From: Diaphorobacter nitroreducens
GTDB lineage: Bacteria; Pseudomonadota; Gammaproteobacteria; Burkholderiales; Burkholderiaceae_C
NCBI GenBank assembly: GCA_003755025.1
Contig: RJVL01000003.1
Location: forward strand, 248,001-312,000
DNA length: 64,000 nucleotides
Direction of reading: 5' to 3'
In this document: in pieces, positions 1 to 7,084 of the stretch
How positions within the stretch are numbered: position 1 is the first letter of the stretch
How the letters are laid out: every line of letters starts with the position of its first letter
Notes under the pieces: generated by a model
What the model was told of the DNA's origin: nothing
Seen by the model: the letters and a program-made list of their open reading frames with translations, nothing else
Databases searched by the model: none
Program-made: the position numbers and the translations under genes

Positions 1-429
1 CTCATACACCACGGTGTTGGACAGTGCGCTGGCCGACTGGCGATGGAAAAGCCCCATGTCCGCCGCCAGCAGCCGCTCGAACAGCGCCGTGCGCAGGCGC
101 AGCATGCCCTCGTTGGCGATGCGCGTGAGGGCGTACTGTCCCGTGAACTGGGCCAGCCCACGCACCAGGAAGACGCCGATGATGGCCACGGGAACCATCC
201 ACAGCTCCAGCGATCCTTCTGTAAAACCCTGGTCCAGCAATGGTTTGAGAAGCGCGGGAATCAATGGCTCGGTAGCGGCCGCGACGATCGTCGCCAATAC
301 CGCCATGGTCCATGCCAGCCGCTGGTGACCGAAGTACGGATGGAGCCTGCGCAACCGCTCCCACAGCGAAAGAGGCTGCGGAGCTTGCTGCAAAGTGGTC
401 TTTGGCGCGCTATGATTCGAATCTTGCAT
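1..429 (-). CDS. msbA: Lipid A export ATP-binding/permease MsbA, 5' part only
   Basis: This is the N-terminal 143 codons of an ABC exporter that runs off the left edge. The visible part has a basic cytoplasmic start and the beginning of the ABC transmembrane domain, with a first hydrophobic helix at about residues 40-60 and an amphipathic stretch containing RLRTALFERLL. This matches MsbA, which flips lipid A-core across the inner membrane using ATP. The ATPase domain lies outside the window, so another ABC exporter of the same fold cannot be fully excluded. It is transcribed away from the divergent tolB. Confidence 0.75.
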   Translation of the reverse strand, partial: MQDSNHSAPKTTLQQAPQPLSLWERLRRLHPYFGHQRLAWTMAVLATIVAAATEPLIPALLKPLLDQGFTEGSLELWMVPVAIIGVFLVRGLAQFTGQYALTRIANEGMLRLRTALFERLLAADMGLFHRQSASALSNTVVYE

Positions 430-541
430 GAGGGGCGGATTCTACGTTTCGGCTATTGCAGACCGGCACAGTTTGTCACATGGCACGCTACGCTATGTGT
501 AACATGCGAGGCTCTGTTTGCCGGCATTTGACGGTTATTCG

Positions 542-1873
542 ATGGTTCCAATGACTATTGACCGCATCCCCAATACCCCTTCCTTCCGCACGGCTCTGCC
601 GCAGCTTTCGCGGCGCCACGCCATTGCAGCCTTGGCTGCCAGTTCATCCCTTTCAGCGCTTGCGCAGTTCCGTGTGGAAATCACGGGCGTAGGACTGACG
701 CAACTGCCCATTGCGATTGCACCGTTCCGTGGCGAACCGCAGTCGCCGCAGAAAATATCCGCCATCGTCCAGGCTGACCTGGAGCGCAGCGGGCGCTTTT
801 TGGGCGTGGACGCGTCGGGTGTCGCGCTGGATGAATCGTCCCGTCCCGATCTGTCCCTGTGGCGTCAGCGCAAGGCCGACGCACTCACCTCCGGCAGCAT
901 CACGCGCTTGGCCGACGGCCGTTTCGACGTGCGATTCCGCTTGTGGGACGTGGTCAAGGCGCAGGACCTGGGCGGCCAGAGCTTCGTGGTCACGCAGGCC
1001 GACCTGCGTCTGGTGGCGCACCGCATTGCCGACTTCGTCTACGAAAAACTCACCGGCGAGCGCGGTATCTTCTCCACCCGCATTGCGTATGTGACCAAAG
1101 CCGGCTCGCGCTACAGCCTTTGGGTGGCCGATGCGGACGGCGAGAACGCGCAGTCAGCGCTTTCCAGTCCTGAGCCGATCATTTCTCCCGCATGGGCGCC
1201 CACCGGGACCCAGCTGGCTTACGTATCGTTCGAGTCGCGCAAGCCGGTGGTGTACGTGCATGACGTGGCCACAGGCCGCCGCCGTTTGATCGCCAATTTC
1301 CGTGGCTCCAACAGTGCCCCTGCTTGGTCGCCCGATGGCCGTACCTTGGCCGTGACCCTCAGCCGCGACGGGGGCTCGCAGCTCTACACCATCGACGCCA
1401 ACGGCGGTGAGCCGCGCCGCCTGATGCAAAGCAGCGGCATCGACACGGAGCCCGTGTTCTCCAGCGACGGCCGCAGCATCTACTTCGTCAGCGACCGTGG
1501 AGGTTCGCCCCAGGTGTACCGCGTGGCAGCCAGCGGGGGAGGCGCGGAGCGCGTGACCTTCAACGGGTCCTACAACATTTCACCCAGCATCAGTCCCGAT
1601 GGTCAGTGGTTGGCCTACATTTCCCGCGTGGGCGGCGCCTATAAGCTGCACGTGATGGATTTGAAGTCGGGCAGCGTGACGGCTGTGACCGACACCTCCG
1701 CCGATGAGAATCCCAGCTTTGCTCCCAATAGCCGCCTGATCGTCTATGCCACGCAGCAGCAGGGTCGCGAAGCCCTGATGACCACCACGCTGGACGGCAA
1801 AATCAAAGCGCGTCTGGCGGGGCAGGGTGGAGATATCCGCGAGCCCGACTGGGGCCCGTTCCAGAACAAATAA
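542..1873 (+). CDS. tolB: Tol-Pal system periplasmic protein TolB
   Basis: TolB is the periplasmic partner of Pal in the Tol-Pal complex, which holds the outer membrane to peptidoglycan and works in outer-membrane constriction at division. An N-terminal signal with a twin-arginine pair (LSRRHAIAALAASS) ends near an ALA-Q cleavage site. The TolB N-terminal domain follows (FRVEITGVGLTQLPIAI), then a beta-propeller with repeated SPDG motifs. The start is uncertain: TTG 518, ATG 542 and ATG 551 are in frame, and none has a strong ribosome site. It heads tolB-pal-cpoB, with pal 39 bp downstream. tolQRA are not in the window. Confidence 0.93.
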   Translation: MVPMTIDRIPNTPSFRTALPQLSRRHAIAALAASSSLSALAQFRVEITGVGLTQLPIAIAPFRGEPQSPQKISAIVQADLERSGRFLGVDASGVALDESSRPDLSLWRQRKADALTSGSITRLADGRFDVRFRLWDVVKAQDLGGQSFVVTQADLRLVAHRIADFVYEKLTGERGIFSTRIAYVTKAGSRYSLWVADADGENAQSALSSPEPIISPAWAPTGTQLAYVSFESRKPVVYVHDVATGRRRLIANFRGSNSAPAWSPDGRTLAVTLSRDGGSQLYTIDANGGEPRRLMQSSGIDTEPVFSSDGRSIYFVSDRGGSPQVYRVAASGGGAERVTFNGSYNISPSISPDGQWLAYISRVGGAYKLHVMDLKSGSVTAVTDTSADENPSFAPNSRLIVYATQQQGREALMTTTLDGKIKARLAGQGGDIREPDWGPFQNK

Positions 1874-1912
1874 GTTTCCGTTTTTCGAACAACTGCTCTT
1901 CAGGAGTTATTA

Positions 1913-2455
1913 ATGAACCGTTTTCCCTTCAAGCGCGTGTCCCTGGCGCTCTCCATCGTCGCCCTCATGGCAGGCTGCAGCTCCGGCGTCAAGCTGGACG
2001 ATGTGCCGGTCGAAGACCGCGGCGCTACGTCCACCGCACCGGGTGCCAACTCGGGCAGCACGGGCCAAAGCGGCGTGGCTCCTGTGGACCTGTCCCAGTC
2101 GGGCCGCGACGCCGCGGGTCCCGTTGGCGTGGCGCGCGTCATTTACTTCGACTTTGACAGCTTCATCGTCAAGCCTGAGTTCCAGTCCGTGTTGGAGGCC
2201 CATGCTCGCTTCATGAAGGCGTCTTCCGCCCGCAAGGTCGTGCTGGAGGGCCATACCGATGAGCGCGGTGGTCGCGAGTACAACCTGGCGCTGGGCCAGA
2301 AGCGCGCGGAAGCCGTGCGCCGCTCGTTGGGGCTGCTGGGCGTGCAGGACGCGCAGGTGGAGGCGGTGAGCTTTGGGAAGGAAAAGCCGGCGGTGCAGGG
2401 CCACACGGAAGACGCGCACTCGCAAAACCGCCGCGTTGAGCTGTCGTACCGTTGA
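1913..2455 (+). CDS. pal: Peptidoglycan-associated lipoprotein Pal
   Basis: This is an outer-membrane lipoprotein that binds peptidoglycan through an OmpA-like domain and interacts with TolB. The lipobox is LMAGC near residue 22, followed by a low-complexity linker. The OmpA domain covers roughly residues 75-180 and carries the family signatures YFDFDSF, LEGHTDERG and NRRVELSYR. A clear AGGAG precedes the ATG. The protein is 180 aa, normal for the family. Its TGA overlaps the ATG of cpoB by one base, which implies coupling. Confidence 0.96.
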   Translation: MNRFPFKRVSLALSIVALMAGCSSGVKLDDVPVEDRGATSTAPGANSGSTGQSGVAPVDLSQSGRDAAGPVGVARVIYFDFDSFIVKPEFQSVLEAHARFMKASSARKVVLEGHTDERGGREYNLALGQKRAEAVRRSLGLLGVQDAQVEAVSFGKEKPAVQGHTEDAHSQNRRVELSYR

Positions 2456-3240
2456 TGCCGCGCATGTCTTTGCTCCTGCGCCCGCGGGCGCTGGGCGCGG
2501 CGGCGCTGGCCGCCGCTGCCTGCTGGTCGACCCCCAGCTATGCATTGTTCGAGGACAGCGAGGCGCGCCGTGCCATCCTTGAGATGCGCCAGCGTGTCGA
2601 TGCATTGACGCAGGCCAGCCAGCGTGCGGGTGAACGGTCCGGCGATGAGGTCTCGCAACTACGGCGCAGCCTGCTCGACCTACAGATGCAAATCGAGGCA
2701 TTACGCACCGAACAGGCGACACTGCGTGGTCAGAACGAGCAGTTATTGCGCGATGTCGCAGAGCTGCAGCGCCGCCAGAAGGACATGGCGCAGGGTGTCG
2801 ATGAGCGTTTACGCCAGTTTGAGCCCGCGACGGTGACGCTGGACGGGCGCGAATTCCGGGCTGATCCTGCAGAGAAGCGTGATTTTGAGGCGGCCTTGGC
2901 GCTCTTCCGTGCAGGTAAGTTCGGTGAAGCCTCCAACGCTTTCAGCAGCTTCGTGCGCCAGTATCCACAGTCCGGTTATGTGCCGTCTGCCCGGTTTTGG
3001 CTGGGCAATGCACAGTACGCCACGCGTGATTACAAAGAGGCCATTAACAACTTCAAGGCTCTGTTGTCGGCGGCGCCAGACCATGCGCGCGCTCCCGAGG
3101 CGGCCCTCTCGATCGCCAATTGCCAGATCGAATTGAAAGATACGCGGGCTGCGCGCAAGACCCTGGAGGACTTGCTGCGCGTTTATCCGCAGTCGGAAGC
3201 AGCAGCCGCTGCGAAGGAACGACTGGCGCGCCTGAAGTGA
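2455..3240 (+). CDS. cpoB: Cell division coordinator CpoB (YbgF)
   Basis: This is a periplasmic Tol-Pal accessory protein that in Enterobacteria links outer-membrane constriction to PBP1b activity. It has a signal peptide ending about LYALF, a coiled-coil trimerisation segment (about residues 25-125, heptads with LRRSLLDLQMQIEALR) and C-terminal TPR repeats from about residue 145 (FEAALALFRAGKFGEA, ARFWLGNAQY, PEAALSIANCQ). ATG 2455 overlaps the pal stop as TGATG. The next gene starts inside its last codon. Length is typical at 261 aa. Confidence 0.93.
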   Translation: MPRMSLLLRPRALGAAALAAAACWSTPSYALFEDSEARRAILEMRQRVDALTQASQRAGERSGDEVSQLRRSLLDLQMQIEALRTEQATLRGQNEQLLRDVAELQRRQKDMAQGVDERLRQFEPATVTLDGREFRADPAEKRDFEAALALFRAGKFGEASNAFSSFVRQYPQSGYVPSARFWLGNAQYATRDYKEAINNFKALLSAAPDHARAPEAALSIANCQIELKDTRAARKTLEDLLRVYPQSEAAAAAKERLARLK

Positions 3241-4019
3241 TCACACCCGTTGACGACACGCCAGACTTGGAGCGGCGCTTCGCAGGGCTGGAACGCCTGT
3301 TCGGGCAGGAGGGCGCCGCACGCATCCGGAGCGCGCACGTTGCTGTGGTCGGAATTGGCGGCGTGGGTTCTTGGACAGCAGAGGCACTCGCGCGCAGCGG
3401 CGTCGGAGCGCTCACGCTGATTGACTTGGACCATGTAGCCGAGTCGAACGTCAACCGGCAAATTCACGCTCTGACCACAACCATAGGCCAAGCCAAGGTA
3501 CGCGCCATGGCCGAGCGCATTGCCCTGATCAATCCGGCATGTCGGGTGAACTGCGTTGAAGAGTTCGTGGATGCACAGAACTGGCCCACTCTGTTGCCAT
3601 CTTCGGTGGATGCATTGGTGGATGCATGCGACCAAGTAAACGCCAAGGCCGCAATGGCAGCTTGGGCCGTCTCCACGCGGCTGCCTTTCGTCACGGTAGG
3701 TGCTGCCGGGGGTAAGCGTCACGCATATAAAGTCGAGGTAGAAGATCTGGCGTTTACCACGCACGACCCGCTGCTGGCCCAGCTGCGCTATCGCTTGCGC
3801 AGGAACCACGGCGCGGCCCGAGAAGGCCGCAAAATCGGCGTCACCTGCGTCTATAGCAAGGAAGCGGTATCAAAGCCACACGCGTCTTGCGGCGTCGGTG
3901 AAGGCGACGGATCCCTGAATTGCCATGGTTATGGCTCATCGGTCGCCGTCACGGCCACATTTGGTCAGTGTGCAGCGGGATGGATTCTCGACAAGTTGGC
4001 GGAAAGGTCGAAGACCTGA
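3237..4019 (+). CDS. tcdA: tRNA threonylcarbamoyladenosine dehydratase TcdA (CsdL), E1-like
   Basis: This is a ThiF/MoeB/HesA-fold adenylating enzyme. In E. coli TcdA cyclises t6A37 of ANN-decoding tRNAs to ct6A. The Rossmann ATP-binding motif is VGIGGVGSWTAEALARSG (about residues 38-55), followed by the RQIHAL and NPACRVN elements of the family. GTG 3237 overlaps the cpoB stop by four bases and is preferred over the much longer open frame, which would lie inside cpoB. Length is 260 aa. A tRNA-Lys gene, whose product is an ANN-decoding substrate class, follows 48 bp downstream; this is probably coincidental. Confidence 0.88.
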   Translation: MITPVDDTPDLERRFAGLERLFGQEGAARIRSAHVAVVGIGGVGSWTAEALARSGVGALTLIDLDHVAESNVNRQIHALTTTIGQAKVRAMAERIALINPACRVNCVEEFVDAQNWPTLLPSSVDALVDACDQVNAKAAMAAWAVSTRLPFVTVGAAGGKRHAYKVEVEDLAFTTHDPLLAQLRYRLRRNHGAAREGRKIGVTCVYSKEAVSKPHASCGVGEGDGSLNCHGYGSSVAVTATFGQCAAGWILDKLAERSKT

Positions 4020-4028
4020 AAACCACGC

Positions 4029-4034
4029 TATAAT
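4029..4034 (+). promoter_or_regulatory. Probable -10 box of the tRNA-Lys promoter
   Basis: A perfect TATAAT lies 34 bp before the first tRNA base and 10 bp after the tcdA stop. No good -35 hexamer is visible at the usual 16-18 bp distance, where the sequence reads GGTCGA, so the promoter is suggested by the -10 box and position only. Confidence 0.5.
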
Positions 4035-4067
4035 CTTTAGCTTTGCTACTGAGAGGTGGCAAAGGCT

Positions 4068-4143
4068 GGGACGTTAGCTCAGTTGGTAGAGCAGCGGACT
4101 TTTAATCCGTTGGTCACAAGTTCGAATCTTGTACGTCCTACCA
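4068..4143 (+). tRNA. tRNA-Lys (anticodon TTT)
   Basis: This is a 76-nt tRNA with CCA encoded. The acceptor stem is GGGACGT paired with ACGTCCT (one G-T pair). The D arm contains AGCTCAGTTGGTAGAGC, the anticodon loop is CTTTTAA with TTT at 4101-4103, and the T arm contains GTTCGAATC. The gene is complete, but its 3' 45 nt from position C32 onward are duplicated at 7033-7077. The present 3' part therefore belongs to the integrated element, which restores the tRNA. Confidence 0.98.
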
Positions 4144-5206
4144 GAGATACAGAGGGACTGGCTGTCATGGTCAGTCCCTTTTTTTCATCTGGCGTAGCCA
4201 AAGCGTAGCCAAGCACATTATCCAGCCGACTTGCAGCGGCCTGCAAGCCTTCAGGCGCCACATGCGCGTACCGCTCCACCATCGAGAGCGTTTTCCACCC
4301 CCCAAGTCTTTGAAGCTCATGCGTTGGCGTGCCTGCTTGGCGATGCCATGTCGCGAACGTATGCCGCAGGTCGTGCCAGCGGAAGTTCTCGATCCCGGCT
4401 TGCTCCAAGCCTTTCCACCATGCCTTTGTCGAGACATTGGCGATGGGGTGCCCTCGGTACGAGAAAACGTGCGTTGGGTGCTTGCCGATCTGTTTTTGCA
4501 GCACGGCCATGGCCATGTCGTTCAGCGGCACCGCGTGCGCTCTGCCGTTCTTGTGCTGCTCGGGAGTGATCCATGCGTGGCGCAACTCCAGATTGATCTG
4601 ACTCCAGGTCAGCCCGCGCACGTTGCCTTGCCGTAGGCCAGTGGCAACCGAGAAGGCCGCCATGTCCGCTAGGTGGGGCGGGAGGTGTTGCAGCAGCTTC
4701 GCGAATTCGGCGGGGGTGAGCGAGCGAATGCGGCCCTCTTTCTCGCGATAGAGCGATACCTTCGGAATGCGCTCGATCCATTCCCATTCATGGCAAGCCT
4801 TGCGCAGAATGGTGCGGATCAATGCCAGGTAGCGATTAGCCGTGCTTTGCGTCGCAATCTTCGCTCGCGTTGCCTTGATGTGGTCAATCGTTGCGCGGTC
4901 GATTTCATCGAGGTACCGGCCACCGAAGTGCTCGTCCAGCCAGCGCAGAATCGACTTGTCGCGTTCGTGGGTGCGCTTGTGCGCGGTTTCTTCCAAGAAC
5001 TTCAGCACGGCGTCTTCCCACGTGCGCCGAGGCTTGGCGCCGAGCTTTTCTTGTTCCCATCGTTCGGCCTTCAGCCGATCATGGAACTCTTGGGCCTTGC
5101 GTTTTTCGGCAGTCCCAGTGCTGACCTGTAGAGGGCCAGATTCGCCCCGGATTGCCGGGAGTTTGACCCACCAAAAGGACGAGTCTTTTCTTCTGTAGAG
5201 CGACAT
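4079..5206 (-). CDS. Site-specific tyrosine recombinase (integrase) targeting tRNA-Lys
   Basis: This is a phage-type integrase of 375 aa. An N-terminal arm-binding domain is followed by a SAM-like core-binding domain (about 60-150) and the catalytic domain with R192, K219, H278-x-x-R281, W304 and nucleophile Y313 (motifs ATGLRQGNVRGL, HDLRHTFATW, ERYAHV). The last 20 residues (VGRTRFELVTNGLKVRCSTN) are read from the antisense of tRNA-Lys, so the C-terminus depends on the integration state. After excision the frame would instead continue for 40 codons across attP to a TGA at 6913-6911. The start ATG lies inside the preceding excisionase-like frame. Confidence 0.95.
   Translation of the reverse strand: MSLYRRKDSSFWWVKLPAIRGESGPLQVSTGTAEKRKAQEFHDRLKAERWEQEKLGAKPRRTWEDAVLKFLEETAHKRTHERDKSILRWLDEHFGGRYLDEIDRATIDHIKATRAKIATQSTANRYLALIRTILRKACHEWEWIERIPKVSLYREKEGRIRSLTPAEFAKLLQHLPPHLADMAAFSVATGLRQGNVRGLTWSQINLELRHAWITPEQHKNGRAHAVPLNDMAMAVLQKQIGKHPTHVFSYRGHPIANVSTKAWWKGLEQAGIENFRWHDLRHTFATWHRQAGTPTHELQRLGGWKTLSMVERYAHVAPEGLQAAASRLDNVLGYALATPDEKKGLTMTASPSVSLVGRTRFELVTNGLKVRCSTN
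4099..4143 (+). repeat. attL, integration core within tRNA-Lys
   Basis: This is the left copy of the 45-bp perfect direct repeat. It runs from tRNA position 32 in the anticodon loop to the encoded CCA. The base before it (A versus T) and after it (G versus A) differ from the right copy, so the match is exactly 45 bp. On the minus strand it is also coding sequence for the end of the integrase. Confidence 0.95.
4154..4185 (+). terminator. Element-borne rho-independent terminator behind tRNA-Lys
   Basis: GGGACTG (4154-4160) pairs with CAGTCCC (4172-4178), followed by seven T (4179-4185). It lies inside the element, 10 bp after the restored tRNA, and replaces the chromosomal terminator that integration pushed to 7085. 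On the minus strand the same bases encode integrase residues shortly before the att core. Confidence 0.85.
4192..4212. promoter_or_regulatory. Probable integrase arm-type sites, left (two direct copies)
   Basis: The decamer GCGTAGCCAA occurs at 4192-4201 and 4203-4212 in direct orientation, 48 bp beyond the att core. An exact inverted copy lies at 6951-6960 on the other side of the core in the excised circle. Paired sites flanking the core are typical of arm-type sites bound by the N-terminal domain of tyrosine integrases. Function is inferred from position. Confidence 0.5.
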
Positions 5207-5412
5207 TCAGTTTCTTCCTGAGTACCGGCTACAGACACACGCAGGGTTGATTGTGTCACCAAGTACTCGATCAGCAGAGATTCAACGAACACCCAAGAGC
5301 GACCGACCTTGCAGCCAGGTATGAGGCCCGAGCGGGCGCGGGTCATGAGCGTTTGCGGGTGGATGTGCAGCAAGGACGCCGCCTCGCCCACGTTCAAGGT
5401 GCGGCTCGTCAT
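5071..5412 (-). CDS. MerR/AlpA-type helix-turn-helix protein, probable excisionase
   Basis: This 113-aa protein begins with a DNA-binding domain (LNVGEAASLLHIHPQTLMTR, then GLIPGCKVGRSWVF) typical of HTH_17 excisionase-like proteins, here at about residues 5-50. The remaining tail is Ser/Arg-rich and overlaps the integrase start by 136 bp in another frame, so it is probably unconstrained. Its ATG overlaps the TGA of rep (ATGA). Position directly before the integrase supports a directionality-factor or repressor role. No experiment-level evidence can be read from sequence. Confidence 0.75.
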   Translation of the reverse strand: MTSRTLNVGEAASLLHIHPQTLMTRARSGLIPGCKVGRSWVFVESLLIEYLVTQSTLRVSVAGTQEETECRSTEEKTRPFGGSNSRQSGANLALYRSALGLPKNARPKSSMIG

Positions 5413-6278
5413 GACGCACCCGCATGAAGCGACACGCAACCTATGGACGAATAGGGACCGTCAGCCCATCGCGCAGGTAGCGGGCCATTGGGGTACAGGC
5501 GCATTCCGGCAGGCTGGAAAACGCGTCGGTACATGGCTCCAAGAATTTCCCCCGTTGCACGCACCACACGACGACCCGCGACGGTTTTGAGGTCACCAAC
5601 TCCGAATCGCTGTTTGCACCAACTGGGCAGGTTGAGCCAGCTGCAGATGCCGCGGGCCTGCTGTGTAAGTCCTCCGAGGCCATAGAGTCGCACTCCCTTG
5701 GGAAACTGGTGGAACGGGGAAATCTTCGACAGGTACTTCATGAGGTACCCGACAGCGTTTTTTGCGATAACGCGATGCGTCATACCGTGGGGCCACCATC
5801 CCTGCTTATCGAACATGGGCAGCTGTAGCCGCTTAGGAAGCCATATCGCCAGGTGGTAATGAAGGGCGCCACGCTGCTGCAATTCAGCGACCCAGAGGTA
5901 CCTGAAGGGAACCCTGCGTAGCTGACACCAACGGCGTGCAGCCTTGAGGCATTTGGAAATGTGGCGTGGTTGCCAGTCGTCGACCCCGCGGTAGGTCAGG
6001 GTGACGAACCAGACGTTTTCACGCATGCCGTTGGGTGTGCCGAAGCGCTGGAGATGTCCACCTGCCCAGACTTGGCGACGCAGGCGCTTGACGCGCCGTT
6101 CCATGACTAGATTTCTGGAGAAACCGATATCCAGAAAAGCCGGGCCACTTGTTTTAGATGAGACAAGCCCGGCGGCTTCGCCGCCCGTGGGCGCGCAGCG
6201 CGCCGCTTGCCCACCCACGAGCGGCAAATCCGCTGTCTGGACTGCAGAAGAAAAAGAAAGTGATGCAGGTAACCGCAT
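5409..6278 (-). CDS. HUH rolling-circle replication initiator (two-tyrosine type)
   Basis: The three motifs of HUH endonucleases are visible: motif 1 FVTLTY (91-96), motif 2 HYH (140-142, metal-binding HUH), and motif 3 GYLMKYLSK with Y178 and Y182, a two-tyrosine arrangement like phage gpA-type initiators. It should nick one strand at an origin and start rolling-circle replication. ATG 6278 has a good GGAG 6 nt upstream. ATG 6104 (residue 59) is the alternative, and the first 58 codons hold strong GC hairpins. Length is 289 aa from the first start. The stop overlaps the excisionase start. Confidence 0.85.
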   Translation of the reverse strand: MRLPASLSFSSAVQTADLPLVGGQAARCAPTGGEAAGLVSSKTSGPAFLDIGFSRNLVMERRVKRLRRQVWAGGHLQRFGTPNGMRENVWFVTLTYRGVDDWQPRHISKCLKAARRWCQLRRVPFRYLWVAELQQRGALHYHLAIWLPKRLQLPMFDKQGWWPHGMTHRVIAKNAVGYLMKYLSKISPFHQFPKGVRLYGLGGLTQQARGICSWLNLPSWCKQRFGVGDLKTVAGRRVVRATGEILGAMYRRVFQPAGMRLYPNGPLPARWADGPYSSIGCVSLHAGAS

Positions 6279-6497
6279 GCGAACTCCAGAAGTTGGAAAT
6301 TCGCGACAGGTGCGGTGTGTTTGTGAGAGGGAACTTGGCTCCTACGGTAGCTCCTGCTTTCTACCGTAACCCCGATGCGCGGGGCGACCCAGTGTCGGTG
6401 TCAGAAATAGCCTGAAATCAAGCTGTCGCAGCAAGAAGTCTATTGTGTATTGGTGTGGATCTCAAGTCGTGAAGCTGATACGACGAGCGCCGCTTGA

Positions 6498-6588
6498 CCA
6501 CAAGCCCCCACAGGTTCCCCGGCTCCCACCCCCCTGTTCGTCGCAAGCGACGGGGGGTCGCCGGGCCTTCGGCCTGTGGGTTTTGTGG
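6498..6588. promoter_or_regulatory. 91-nt nested hairpin, candidate replication origin or packaging signal
   Basis: Four nested arms pair across this non-coding stretch: CCACAA with TTGTGG (6498-6503, 6583-6588), CCCACAGG with CCTGTGGG (6507-6514, 6573-6580), CCCGGC with GCCGGG (6518-6523, 6560-6565), and CCCCC with GGGGG (6530-6534, 6553-6557). The top is CGTCG-CAAG-CGACG (6539-6552). TGTGGACAA at 6584-6592 is one mismatch from an inverted DnaA box. It lies between orf103 and rep, the only sizable gap in the element, as expected for a double- or single-strand origin. Confidence 0.6.
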
Positions 6589-6592
6589 ACAA

Positions 6593-6613
6593 GCTCCGTG
6601 ATCTACACGGAGC
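6593..6613. terminator. Hairpin at the end of the 103-aa gene
   Basis: GCTCCGTG (6593-6600) pairs with CACGGAGC (6606-6613) around a 5-nt loop, an 8-bp perfect stem that overlaps the stop codon of the minus-strand gene at 6603. There is no T-run after it on the minus strand, so it may be a weak terminator or part of the structured origin region. Confidence 0.4.
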
Positions 6614-6914
6614 GTGGTTGCGTACACCGTTCCAGCATTTTTGCCTCGGGTGCGTAGTCGCCAATGCCGATTGAATGAGCTTCGGCCTTGATACGCAGAT
6701 CAAAGAAGTGCGTCATGCAATCAGCGAAGGTTTCCCGATCAGCGTAGGGCCGACCATCAACGCCGAGAAATTTCTCCCCCTTGGGGGCCTTGACGTTGTT
6801 GCAAGCCCAATAGAACGCGGCGAGAGCGTGTCTCACCACGTCCTCGGGCCTGATCCAGTCCCAACAGTCAGGGGCTTTGACTGGCGCGGCAAAGGTATGT
6901 TTTTGATCACTCAT
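6603..6914 (-). CDS. Hypothetical protein of the tRNA-Lys element (103 aa)
   Basis: I do not recognise this soluble 103-aa protein. It has an acidic to neutral mix with a WDWIRPEDVVRHALAAFYWA helix-like segment and Cys at several positions, and no membrane segment or signal. ATG 6914 is chosen because in the excised circle the integrase frame ends in TGA at 6913-6911, a four-base ATGA overlap. The longer open frame to 7085 would cross attR and the chromosome and is rejected. In the integrated state the gene is cut off from the integrase and lies upstream of rep. Confidence 0.65.
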   Translation of the reverse strand: MSDQKHTFAAPVKAPDCWDWIRPEDVVRHALAAFYWACNNVKAPKGEKFLGVDGRPYADRETFADCMTHFFDLRIKAEAHSIGIGDYAPEAKMLERCTQPRSV

Positions 6915-6950
6915 AAAACGTAGCTCCAACGTAGCTGCAGACAGCAGAAT

Positions 6951-6960
6951 TTGGCTACGC
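6951..6960. promoter_or_regulatory. Probable integrase arm-type site, right (inverted copy)
   Basis: TTGGCTACGC is the exact inverse of the two GCGTAGCCAA decamers at 4192-4212. It lies 72 bp inside the right att core. In the circle it would also be coding sequence for the alternative integrase C-terminus. Two ACGTAGCT octamers follow towards orf103 (6918-6936 region). Confidence 0.45.
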
Positions 6961-7032
6961 TTGGCACCCGGTGACATGGTGCGTGCGTCTGAAAGCCGTG
7001 GTTTAGGACTTGGAAAAAGGGCCGGGCAGCCT

Positions 7033-7077
7033 CTTTTAATCCGTTGGTCACAAGTTCGAATCTTGTACGTCCTACCA
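7033..7077 (+). repeat. attR, right copy of the tRNA-Lys 3' half
   Basis: This 45-bp perfect copy of the tRNA 3' part has no acceptor 5' strand or D arm, so it is not a tRNA gene. It is the original chromosomal 3' end, displaced by integration, and is followed 8 bp later by a terminator that would sit just behind tRNA-Lys in an empty site. Confidence 0.95.
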
Positions 7078-7084
7078 AGTTTCA

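Larger units (their letters stand above)
4099..7077. mobile_element. Minimal tRNA-Lys integrative element with HUH Rep
   Basis: A 45-bp perfect direct repeat (4099-4143 and 7033-7077) bounds an element whose circle would be 2,934 bp. It carries an integrase next to the tRNA, an overlapping excisionase-like gene, a two-tyrosine HUH replication initiator, a 103-aa unknown gene and a structured non-coding region at 6279-6602. All four genes are on the minus strand. There are no coat, Zot, packaging, relaxase, toxin or resistance genes. It could be an integrative cryptic rolling-circle plasmid or a satellite of a filamentous or other ssDNA phage. I do not recognise it as a named element. Confidence 0.9.

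Noticed and set aside
6165-6215. GC hairpins (GGCGG/CCGCC and GGCGCG/CGCGCC) as a second origin.
   Set aside because: They fall within the rep frame if ATG 6278 is used, which has the better ribosome site; kept only as a doubt about the rep start.
7033-7077. A second tRNA-Lys gene.
   Set aside because: Only the 3' 45 nt are present; the acceptor 5' strand, D arm and half the anticodon stem are missing.
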